DNA from: Bufo bufo
Taxonomy: Eukaryota > Chordata > Amphibia > Anura > Bufonidae
Assembly (NCBI RefSeq): GCF_905171765.1
Contig: NC_053391.1
Coordinates: 110,024,644 to 110,088,643, forward strand
Reading direction: 5' to 3'
DNA length: 64,000 nt
Below are positions 54,529 to 64,000 of this stretch, piece by piece. The position numbers and the translations under genes are program-made. Position 1 is the stretch's first letter; each line of letters opens with the position of its first letter. The notes beneath the pieces are model-generated. The model was given only the letters and a program-made list of their open reading frames with translations. It was not told the DNA's origin and ran no database searches.

Positions 54529-55780
54529 CCCTTTAAGGACCTCCGCTGTACATGTATGGCGTAAGTCCGGTCCCCAAACATGGCGCCCGCTCGCACATGC
54601 AGCTGGGGCCATAGATGCCGGATTTCTGCTATTTTAAAAAAGCAGAGACCCGCGGCACATGTATGCAATCAGCAATAAGGCTGATCTCATACATTTTCCC
54701 TTTCAGATGCCGTGGTCAAATGTGACCACGGCATCTGCGCAGTCCAGAAGTGGAAGTTGCTCCAGAAGTGGAAGTCGCACACTTCTGCTCCGGTAACAGC
54801 GTTCCCCGGCTGAGATCGGGGAACCTGTTACATTTATCTAATAGGCTGAAGCCTCAAGCAGGCTTGGGTGCCTATTAGATGACTATACCAATACAGGCCA
54901 CTAGGTGGCAGCATTCTATTGGTATAGTGCAAATGAAGTGTTCAATGGTGTCTATATAGACATCAATGAACACAATAGGCAATCTAATGATATAAAAAGT
55001 TTAAAAAAAAGTTTTTGCAAATGTAAAAAAATAAATAAAAGTTCAAATCACCCCCCTTTCCTTAAAATAAAAATAAAAATACTTAAACAATAAAAAAAAT
55101 TAACATCATGGGCATCGCCGCGTGCGAAAATGCCCATAATATTAAAATATAACAATATTAATGGCATACGGCAAATGGCTTAATGGGCAAAAAAATTAAA
55201 ACAGCCAATTTGCCATTTTTTGTCCCTTCAACTACCCAATAATTTTTTTTATAAAAAGTGATCAAATAGTCGCACACACTTCAAATTGGTATCAGTGAAA
55301 AGAACGGATCATCCCGCAAAAAAATTTGCCCTCTCACAGCCCCATACACATAACTACAAAAAAGTTCTAGGTGTCAGAATATGGTTATAAAAAAAAATGT
55401 TCTCAAAGGTTTTAATTTTTTTTTTCAGTATTAAAAAGCCTGAAAAATTATACAAGTGTGGTATCGTTGTAACCGTACTGACCTGTAGAATGAAGATAAC
55501 AGGTCAATTTTACTGCATAGTGTACAATTTAAAAAATAAAAATAAAAACCTTTATCAGAATTGCGTTTGTTCCCAATTCTACCCCATTTGGAATTTTTTT
55601 ACCGCTTCCTACTATATGGTATGCAACCGTAAATGGTGCTATTAGAAAGTACAACTTGTCCCGCAAAAATAAGCCGTCGTAACGCTATGTGAATGGAAAA
55701 ATAAAAAAGTTAGGACTATGGGAAGGCGGGGAGTGTAAAACGAAAACGCAAAAATGGAAAATCCCAGGGTCCTTAAGGGG
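54529..55780. mobile_element. TTAA-flanked 1.25-kb element (piggyBac-like ends)
   Basis: Ends CCCTTTAAGGACC and GGTCCTTAAGGGG with TTAA outside on both sides (54525-54528 and 55781-55784). CCC...GGG ends with TTAA duplication fit the piggyBac superfamily. The interior is non-coding and includes GCAGAGACCCGC, a perfect hairpin GATGCCGTGGTCAAATGTG..., and AT-rich runs. A fragment lies at 7335-7440. Confidence 0.85.
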
Positions 55781-55784
55781 TTAA

Positions 55785-56573
55785 AATCTAGACATGTCAG
55801 GCAAATTTCGAGTTCATATTTGGAATCAGCTCGTTCATTTTAGTATAAATCACATATTTTTCTCTCAGTATCAAAATCATTGTTGCGCGGTGGTAATTGG
55901 ATAGAGTTGACTAAGCACGTGGGTTCACAGGAAACTATCGGGATGAAGAAGAAAATTCTATAATAATCTCTAAATAGCAAAGGGGTTTTGAAGTGGCAAT
56001 GAAGTGGTCAATTTTCCCAACTGTTCTTGTATACCATATTTGTAGGGTAGATCTGAAATCTGCTATAATTTCTGCCATTCTTGATTGTGGTGAATTTTCT
56101 AAATCCCTTCCTGAGGGAGCAATTATCTGTTTTTACTCCCTGCCTTCCCAGATGCATAACTTTATTTTTCGATTCACATAGACATATGAGGGCTTGCTTT
56201 TTGTGGGACAGGTTGTACTTTCTAATGGCACCATGTATTATGGTATATGACTGAAAATTCCAGATGGCGTGGAATTGGAAAAAAAAAAACGCAATTCCGT
56301 CACGCTTATATGAGTTTGGTTTCCACGGGCTTTCTATTCTGTAAAACTGACATGTTACCTTTATTCTCTGGATCAGTACAATTAGTTTCTTAAATCAGAT
56401 AAGTAGGTGACGCCAGAGGTTTTTCTAGCACCACAGACATAATGAAAGGGCTGTCGTTGTTTGGCAGGCACACTGCAGCTTAAAAGGGAAGCTGTACGAG
56501 TCCTATATTCCTACTGATACACTGTCCCCTCACTTTTAGACAAAACACTATATGTCACACAGTCACATAGCTA
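55785..56573. other. No gene; possible relative of the preceding element
   Basis: 56165-56310 (ATGAGGGCTTGCTTTTTGTG, GGACAGGTTGTACTTTCTAA) resembles, in reverse, the right part of the 54529-55780 element. No coding. Confidence 0.45.
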
Positions 56574-58086
56574 CACTGAACAAAAATATAAATGCAACTT
56601 TCGGTTTTGCTCCCATTTTGCATGAGCTGAACTCAAAGATCTGAAACATTTTCTACATACACAAAAGATCCATTACTCTCAAATATTGTTCACAAATCTG
56701 TCTAAATCTGTGTTAGTGAGCCCTTCTCCTTTGCCAAGATAATCCATCCCCCCTCACAGGTGTGGCATATCAAGGTGCTGATTAGACAGCATGAATATTG
56801 CACAGGTGTGCCTTAGACTGCCCACAATGAAAGGACACTCTGAAATGTGCAGTTTAATAACACAGCACAATGCCACAGATGTCGCAACGTTTGAGGGAGC
56901 GTGCAATTGGCACGCTGACTGCAGGAATGTCTACCAGAGCTGTTGCCCGTACAATGAATGTTCATTTCTCTATCATAAGCTATCTCCAAAGGCGTTTCAG
57001 AGAATTTGGCAGTACATCTAACCGGCCTCACAACCACAGACCACGTGTAACCACACCAGCCCAGGACCTCCACATCCAGCATGTTCACTTCCATGAATGT
57101 CTGAGACCAGCCACTCGGACAGCTGCAGTAACAATCGGATGCGTCCTCATCGGGGTCTGGATCTGACTGCAGTTCGTCATCGTAACTGACTTGAGTGGGC
57201 AAATACTCACATTCGATGGCGTCTGGCACGTTGGAGAGGCGTCTGGTTTGGCATCGTGTGGGTGAGCGGTTTGCTGACGTCAACGTTGTGGATCGAGTGG
57301 GCCATGGTGGCGGTGTGGTTATGATATGGGCAGGCGTATGTTATGGACAACGAACACAGGTGCATTTTATTGAAGGCATTTTGAATGCACAGAGATACCG
57401 TGATGAGATCCTGAGGCCCATTGTTGTGCCATTCATCCACGACCATCACCTCATGTTGCAGCATGATAATGCACGGCCCCATATGGCAAGGATCTGTACA
57501 CAATTTCTGGAAGCTGAAAATATCCCAGTTCTTGCATGGCCAGCATACTCACCGGACATGTCACCCATTGAGCATGTTTGGGATGCTCTGGATCGGCGTA
57601 TACAACAGCGTGTTCCAGTTCCTGCCAATATTCTGCAACTTCGCACAGCTATTGAAGAGGAGTGGACCAACATTCCACAGGTCACAATCAACAACCTAAT
57701 CCACTCTATGCAACGGAGATGTGTTGCACTACGTGAGGCAAATTGTGGCCACACCAGATACTGACTAGTTTTCTGACCCCCCCCCCCCCTACAGTAAGGC
57801 AAAACTGTGCACATTTCAGAGTGGTCTTTTATTGTGGGCAGTCTAAGGAACACCTGTGCAATATTCATGCTGTCTAATCAGCACCTTGATATGCCACACC
57901 TGTGAGGTGGGATGGATTATGTCGGCAAAGGAGAAGTGCTCATAACACAGATTTAGACAGATTTGAGAAAAATATTTGAGAGTAATGGGTTTTTTGTGTA
58001 TGGAGAAAATGTTTCAGATCTTTGAGTTTAGCTCATGCAAAATGGGAGCAAAACCGAAAGTGTTGCGTTCATATTTTTGTTCAGTG
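56574..58086 (+). mobile_element. Tc1-type transposon with long inverted repeats, inactive
   Basis: 1513 bp between TA (56572-56573) and TA (58087-58088). Inverted repeats of about 270 bp start CACTGAACAAAAATATAAA and include TTGCTCCCATTTTGCATGAG, AATATTGCACAGGTGTG and AGACTGCCCACAAT. The transposase between them is broken by a deletion. Confidence 0.93.
56870..57764 (+). pseudogene. Tc1 transposase, DD34E, deleted
   Basis: The N-terminal part (56870-57110) has the helix-turn-helix region MSTRAVARTMNVHFSIISYL and RPHNHRPRVT. The frame then fails. The C-terminal 189 codons (57195-57764) have VVMIWAGVC, D in LQHDNARPH and E in MSPIEHVWD, with 34 residues between, the standard DD34E spacing. 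Around 57195-57245 the RW...ERR junction lacks the segment where the first catalytic aspartate (TDES/SDES-like) should be, so a deletion of a few dozen bases removed it. Dead. Confidence 0.9.
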
Positions 58087-58088
58087 TA

Positions 58089-58203
58089 TATAGTTAATAT
58101 GTTTGAAAAAAGACATAAGTCCATCAAGTTCAACCAAGGGATAGGTGATGATAGGTTACATGTTATTATAAGTTAGCATAATTATTTTTGTCATCCAAAT
58201 CGA
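58089..58203. other. No gene recognised
   Basis: Short anonymous spacer. Confidence 0.4.
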
Positions 58204-58289
58204 TACCATATTTTTGCCCTATAAGATGCACCGGCCCATATGAACCTAGGTTTTAGAGGAGGAAAATAAGAAGAAATATGTTTCAGCAG

Positions 58290-58560
58290 ACTTCAGCTCA
58301 GACCCCCAATCAGACCTCCAATGTTAATCAGACCTCAGCTCAGATCCCCAATGTTACTAAGACCCCCAATCAGACCTCAGCTCAGAGCCCATTGTTCATA
58401 AGACCCCACCAATCAGACCTCAGATCAGACCCCAATGTGAATAAGACACCTCCATTCAGACCCTCAATGTGAACGACCCCAAGCAGACCTCAGATCAGAA
58501 CTCCAATGTAAAAGACCCCCCAAGCAGACCTCATATCAGACCCCCATGCTCAGAGCAGAC
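58290..58560. repeat. Minisatellite, about 30-bp units
   Basis: Eight to nine irregular units built from CAGACCTCAGCTCAGA, CCCCCAATGTTAATA and variants. Two 64-codon frames through it are repeat artefacts. Confidence 0.85.
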
Positions 58561-58647
58561 AAAAAAACAACAACTTACCTTTCCTGCTCCGGATGCCGCT
58601 GACACACCTGATATCCCTGTCCTCCTTGTTCTTCCTACCGAGAATTA

Positions 58648-59291
58648 CAGGACAGGGATATAATACTGCCGCTATGCAAAGCTTTGGTGCGGCCTCAACT
58701 GGAATACACGGTTCAGCTCTGGGCACCAGCCCATAAAAAGGATGCCCTGGAGTTAGAAAAAGTACAGTGGAGAGCAACTAAACTCATAAAGGGACTGGAA
58801 GATCTTAGTTATGAGCAAAGATTAAATGAACTAAATTTGTTTAGCCTTGAAAAAAGATGTCAAAGTACAAATATATAAACGGACCATATAAAAAATATCA
58901 AGGGAAGCTATTCTGTGTTAAACCACCTCAAAAAACAAGGGGCCACTTCCTACGCCTGGAGAAGAAAAGATTAAGTCATAGGAGGCAACAAGCATTCTTT
59001 ACAGTAAGGTCTGTGAATCTCTAGAATAGCCTGCCCCAGGAGCTGGTCACAGCAAATACAGTAGATGGCTTCAAAAAAGGTTTAGATTACTTTTTTATTC
59101 AAAATAACATTGAGCCTCATGACAATGTATAGAAATCTTGTTCTACACACCCTTACTCTTTGGCCCAATCCATTTTTAAAAGGAAGATTGACATTGATCC
59201 AGGGATTTATTCCATGGATCGATATAGCAGGATTGCAGATTGGACTTGATGGACTTTTGTCTTTTTCCAGCCTTAACAACTATGTAACTAT
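58648..59291 (+). mobile_element. L2-type LINE 3' end with possible 6-bp target duplication
   Basis: Plus strand. Translation gives [20 protein letters not shown] and [18 protein letters not shown], then in a shifted frame the C-terminus and a 3' UTR ending CAACTATGTAACTAT. GAATTA lies at 58642-58647 and 59292-59297. Confidence 0.85.
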
Positions 59292-59381
59292 GAATTAGCA
59301 TTCGTCCCATAAGATTCACTTACATTTCCCCCCACTTTGGGGGTAAAAAAAAAAGCGTCTTATATGGCGAAAAATATGGTA

Positions 59382-60412
59382 CTTCTGATGTAGTCCATAC
59401 ATGATGTGAATTGGGCCATGTGTGTTGATGAAGAGCTTAGCAATCAGAGGTATGTATCATGAAAACTTCTAAGATATCAATTGTACACAGTTTATGGAAA
59501 TGTATTTTTCAGAGGACATGCTCCCATTAATTTAACTGGTCTTTTTGTTTTGATGTTCCCTTGGTTTGCTCATGACTCAGCCTCTCTCTTCTCTTCTGGG
59601 CTATTTTGGGTCTTGGAGACAGAATTTAAAGGGATACGATCTTTTACATTTTCAGCTTTATTATTAGATATAAGGGCTGCTAAATCCTCTGTTTTTAAAG
59701 AGGATCTGTCACCTCTCAGGACATGTCTTATTTAGTGACCACTTGCATTTCCCATGTAATAACTATTCTGGAACATCTACTCTTATGATTCTACGTTGCG
59801 CCGTTCCTTTATCCCTCCTGTTAGAAGTTATAAATGAAATGCTAGTGTTTTTATTTAAGCTGGGTTCTACCGACACTGGCAGCGCTGATTGGATAGTGCC
59901 AGACCTGTCTGGAACATGCCCCTCCCAACAGGTAACAACCATCTGGACAAATGTTAAAAAAACTAGAGATTTAAAATAATATATTAAACTTGAGGGGATA
60001 TTCACATGGCTAAAATCTGCCATTAATCTGCCACTGATTCAGCAGCGGAAAACATCAAAAGAAACCTCAACCAAATACTCTTATAATATTTTTGTAATAT
60101 TCTCCTCTAAAACCTTCAGCAAATTACAAATCTACTACCAAAAACCGCAGGTTTTCACCTACTAATCAGCTACAGATTTTTCTGCCACTGATTTTACCGT
60201 GTGAACTTCTGTAAACTCCTTCCACGAGCAGCACCGATGGTCAGTGTCAGCATGTGAGGGGCACACCCCAATTGGTAACACCCAGTTGTACAATTATTTA
60301 TAAACTTCTATCAGGAATAATAGCATAGAGTCTTACGTTAGATGCTCCAGATATGCCATCTCATTTGGTATTTACTAAAATGAACGTCATGGATGGTGAA
60401 CGTTCCTCTTTC
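59382..60412. other. No gene; one MITE scrap
   Basis: 59695-59720 (TTAAAGAGGATCTGTCACCT) is a lone end like that of the 16248 MITE. The rest is anonymous. Confidence 0.45.
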
Positions 60413-60729
60413 AGGGCTCATGCACATGACTGTGCCATCCCCAATTTGCGGATCCACAAAACACGGATACCGGCCGTGTGCGTTCTGCTTTTTCGGAACA
60501 GAACATCCTGCCATCTATAGAACTGTCCTATCCTTGTCCGTAACATGGACAAGAATAGGACATGTTCTATTTTTTGCTGGTGCTGCAGAACAGACATACG
60601 GATGCGGACAGTACACGGGTGTGCTGTCCGTAACTTTTGGAGCCCCATTGAAGTGAATGGGTCTGCATCCAACGTCCAAAAATTGCGGATCGGATACGGA
60701 AAGAAACACGATTGTGTGCATGAGCACTA
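60413..60729. mobile_element. Fold-back MITE (AGGGCTCATGCACATG)
   Basis: Ends AGGGCTCATGCACATGAC and GTGTGCATGAGCACTAA. The interior has a perfect hairpin TTGTCCGTAACATGGACAA and GGACAAGAATAGGACATG. Confidence 0.8.
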
Positions 60730-61540
60730 AGGATGATAGTGTCCATCCAATGTTGCATTGTACTTTTTCTTATCAACTAGATTTGCTGTTTGCTGCTTAT
60801 GCTTATTAACATAAAGAAACATTCTACACTCAAAGGTTACCAGTCAAGAGCATGTCCTGTTTCTAACATTTCTTTGACCCAAAAAAAAAAACGAATTGTT
60901 AGCCTAGAAAACAGCAATAAAAATTTTAATATTACTTACCTCATGACTTTTCGGCCTTTCCCTGCTTTCTTTATTATAATTCTTGTATTGCCAAGTTAGT
61001 GACTGGCAAATATCCCAAATTTTGCTTATTTATACCCTTAAGATGTGGTCCGCATTAATAAAATCTAATAAAAGTCACAGTAACAACCTTTTCCAAGTTT
61101 TTGACTCTTTTCATTACATTCTGAGAAATGGAATTGGAAATGGTTATAGGATAGAAGTAGTCTGACTGGGTCACATTATAGCTATTTTCCCTGCAGCTAG
61201 AGATAGCTAGTAATAACCTGATCAGCACCAGCACAATGAGAACTGACGTTCTGCACCGGAAAGCGTTTATATAACATAATACTTGAGTTTTCAATCTAAA
61301 ATGAATATTATACCAACATGAGGAAATGTGCAAACATTTAGGGTAAGGAAAATTGTAACCCAAGCAAGTCATCTCAGTGCCCTGCAACTCATTGATAGAC
61401 AGCGGTAATGTGCTACATGGGTTACAGACTGTAAGGAGATACATTGCCGTCTTGATAACACAGCATCTTGTTGCACAGCCCAGGAGGCCACGAAGCTCTC
61501 AATGTAGAATGGACAGATGCCTATTGGTAATGCATTATAT
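60730..61540. other. No gene recognised
   Basis: Anonymous AT-rich DNA. The 129-codon minus frame at 61055-61444 has no recognisable domain. Confidence 0.4.
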
Positions 61541-62077
61541 TTAGTGTTGAGCGAGGCATGGGAAAATTCAATTTGGCTGCTTCGCTTTGTGACAAATTAC
61601 TTCGTCACAAAGCGCTTTTCTTTGTAAGTAGTGAGTGCAATGACGGGGAGTGGCGATTGCGCCGTTTCCCATCATTATACACCCTTCATAGCTGATCGCG
61701 GCATCTGATAGCAATAATACAGTGTGATTTATTTATTTTTTATCAATTACATCATACATACCGCATCTATTTGCTCGTGACGGGCCGGCCACCGCCATCT
61801 TGATTGAATATCTGGCGCGAAATATTGCATGGTCTGGTGACGCCATACGTCACCGTGCTTGGGATTTTGTGTGAAATCTTCAATCAAGATGGCGGCTGCC
61901 GGCTCCTTGCGAGCAAATGGACGAGGTAAGTATGATTGTTTTGTTTTTTTACACCATGTCAGGGAAAATCTATTCGCCACCACGAAACACGAGAAGATTT
62001 GGCTTCACAGTGAATTAAATTTTCCATGAAATTCGGATCAAAGTCTACTCTGTGGACTTCGATTCACTCAACACTAA
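61541..62077. mobile_element. hAT-type MITE (TTAGTGTTGAGCGA ends)
   Basis: Ends TTAGTGTTGAGCGA and TCACTCAACACTAA. The interior has inverted GCCGCCATCTTGATTG-like pieces (61793 and 61881) and shares sequence with 44995-45290. No target duplication was found. Confidence 0.75.
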
Positions 62078-62993
62078 TCATGTTCATGTGGGTATGAGAG
62101 TGAAAACAATGACAGACTCGGTTATCATGAAGTATCATCAATGTACTGTAGTATAACTTAAAGTCTATGTCCATCTTTGCAATCATTTTTTTTTATATCC
62201 CAGTGAACCAAAATGAAAAAACTTTGCAATGGGTACTACAGCTACAGCTCTAGGTCTATGTATCTCCATGGTAACAGACAACAAACAAACCCTGTGTAGT
62301 CTGATATTACACCCATCTTCCATCGGTCACCTACTTTATCCTTACACATATTTGGTAGGTGAGCAAGAAGTAGGGGGCAGATATGACTGCAGAATTACAC
62401 TATGTATGGTTTGTTGTCTGTTACCATGGAGACACATAGATTGCATAGGAGCTATAGAAACAAAACTGTAAAAAGTCGATTTTTTCCTTAAACCAAGACC
62501 TACAGCAAATAGGATTCCTTTTTTATTTTAAATGCAATGTACCAATAAAAGCAAGGAACACTGCTGTTGCTTAATGAGAGCTCTCATGAGAACTATGCTA
62601 CAAGGAGCATCATTTTTTATGTTTCCTCGATCAATGGAGATCACTGATAATCTTGATATTCTGCTCATTCCTGTTGGCCAATTATGGACAATTGCATCAG
62701 ATGAAACAAACAAATCTTGGCAATAATTAGCCAAGATAAGTGACCTTTAAATGACATTTAGCACTCTGATGAACAAAATATCATATAGTTTGGGATCATT
62801 TTTATAATTGCCAGACTGTTGTCTATTCATGTCAGAGAGGTAACAAAAACACGATATGAATTGTCCTACAAGGCAGGGTCACACAGCACGGTTTTGAAAT
62901 GTATACTTCTGCTCTCACATTTGCCTAAATATGTAAAACATGTCGATTTGTGAAACTGTTTGGAAAATCTTGCCATAAAGCTGGAAATATTAT
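62078..62993. other. No gene; a MITE-like palindrome at about 62250-62450
   Basis: CTATGTATCTCCATGGTAAC at 62259 and GTTACCATGGAGACACATAG at about 62420-62440 are inverted, as are the ACAGACAACAAAC pieces inside. This marks a palindromic MITE of about 200-290 bp with unclear ends. Confidence 0.55.
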
Positions 62994-63168
62994 GGGGGAA
63001 GATTTATCAAACTGATGTAAAATACAACTGGCTGAGTTGCCCATAGCAACCAATCAGATTCCACCTTTCATTTCCCAAAGGAGCTGTCAAAAATGAAAGG
63101 TGAAATCTGACTGGTTGCTTTGAGCAGCTAAGCCAGTTCTACTTTACACAGTTTTAGAAATCTCCCCC
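62994..63168. mobile_element. MITE with GGGGGAAGATTTATCAAAC ends
   Basis: Ends GGGGGAAGATTTATCAAAC and GTTTTAGAAATCTCCCCC. The arms share CCAATCAGATTCCACCTTTC and GAAAGGTGAAATCTGACTGG. TAT is on both sides. Confidence 0.88.
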
Positions 63169-63212
63169 TATGTTACCACTGTTAAAAGGGTATCTCAGCT
63201 ATTCATCAATTA

Positions 63213-63411
63213 AGCCTCATTCACATGTGCTTTGGTCAGTGATTTCCATCCGTGATTTGGGAGCCAAAACCAGGATTGGAGCCTCCACGGACTTAATGTA
63301 AAAGGGAAAGATCTGCACCTGTTCTGTGTTTAGAGCCGCACCTGGTTTTGACTCACAATCACTGATGGAAATCACTGACTAAAACACTGACGTGTGATGA
63401 ATAAGGCTTTA
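63213..63411. mobile_element. Fold-back MITE (AAGCCTCATTCACATGTG)
   Basis: Ends TAAGCCTCATTCACATGTGC and CGTGTGATGAATAAGGCTTTA. Inner arms are GTCAGTGATTTCCATC and GATGGAAATCACTGAC. Confidence 0.85.
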
Positions 63412-64000
63412 AACTGTTTCCATAACTTGGGAGTTACAGACACAGCATACCTGGCTGTGCTACAGTGCTTCCATAGCTTTCATTCACTGTTATGGTAGCT
63501 ATGGAACAGCCTATTCGGCTATTTCCTTCACTCCAGCACCACAGCTGCTGCCTAAGAGAGGTATTCTAATCTCAGCCATGAATGGTGTCCAACTGGGGTT
63601 CCCTAGGAAGGAGGAAATTATTCTCAGGCCCAAACCCTTTATCATCAATATAGTCTAATAGGTTTTGAATCCAAGAAATAGACCTTAGTGGCATGTAATT
63701 AGCTCCAAATGTTTTTTTTTCTGCTGGACCTCTAGGGCCCACCATGGCTTCAGAAACTAGGCCCACTGGAGAATCCTCTGGACCCCAAATACTCCCTTAA
63801 ATCTAGTTACCCATTTCTTTACAATGTTCTCAAGAGGTACTTGCCGGACCTTCTACACACTCACAGCCTTGTTTATTAATTTCAGATAGGTGCACAGGAG
63901 CTTTCTGGCTCACAAGGTATATACAAAAGGTAAATAGACCAAAGAGGGTGGTGATTGGGGATAGCTAGTTCTGAACAGAAGTGCCTCATCTATACTTATA
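63412..64000. other. No gene recognised
   Basis: Starts with a repeat-like stretch (CATAACTTGGGAGTTACAGA) and continues as anonymous DNA to the window end. Confidence 0.4.

Larger units (their letters stand above)
58204..59381. mobile_element. MITE with TACCATATTTTT.GCC ends, split by an L2 LINE
   Basis: Left end TACCATATTTTTGCCCTATA, right end ATATGGCGAAAAATATGGTA. The interior has a minisatellite (58290-58560) and an L2 fragment (58648-59291). Without the latter the element is about 530 bp. Confidence 0.85.

Noticed and set aside
1..64000. CRISPR arrays, tRNA/rRNA genes, bacterial operons
   Set aside because: Tandem arrays here lack equal-length unique spacers, and the window is vertebrate repeat DNA. 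No cloverleaf or rRNA segment was recognised.

Overview
The window reads as non-genic DNA from a vertebrate, most likely an anuran amphibian (frog or toad). The evidence is the repeat mix: CR1/L2-type LINEs ending in a CATAGAAA-type tail, a Tx1/L1-type LINE, Tc1/mariner elements, hAT elements with a TAG.GATGAGCGA terminus, a chromodomain Gypsy retrotransposon, and many fold-back MITEs with GCACACG or TTTCACAC ends. I found no exon of a host gene, no tRNA or rRNA gene and no CRISPR. All long open frames belong to mobile elements.

Layout. 0.7-3.7 kb: a nearly full-coding CR1-type LINE on the minus strand. 4.5-5.8 kb: a puzzling dimer of two 593-bp direct repeats flanked by a 14-bp direct repeat. 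7.4-8.7 kb: MITEs. 9.0-14.6 kb: a complete but disabled Ty3/Gypsy chromovirus with two LTRs, gag-pol, integrase and a chromodomain. 14.6-26.8 kb: fold-back MITEs, a short Tc1 MITE, AT microsatellites and anonymous sequence. 26.8-28.5 kb: a palindromic MITE split by a 5'-truncated Tx1/L1 LINE with a perfect 15-bp target-site duplication. 29.1-31.4 kb: a 2.2-kb element with hAT hallmarks and an orientation-switching minisatellite.

33.1-43.3 kb is the most striking locus. It is a 10.2-kb hAT element with 8-bp target duplications, a dead transposase and two large tandem-repeat fields. It has been invaded by at least five elements, including a structurally complete Tc1/mariner transposon with an uninterrupted 338-codon DD37E transposase. 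The hAT itself split an older MITE.

45-64 kb: many fold-back MITEs (some nested three deep), LINE 3' ends, a pseudogene of a multi-copy protein family I cannot name (broken by a complex palindromic insert), a TTAA-flanked 1.25-kb element, a decayed DD34E Tc1 element, and a MITE interrupted by an L2 3' end. Everything here was read by eye. Repeat boundaries are good to a few bases where a target duplication is quoted and approximate elsewhere. Family names are from memory, without a database search.
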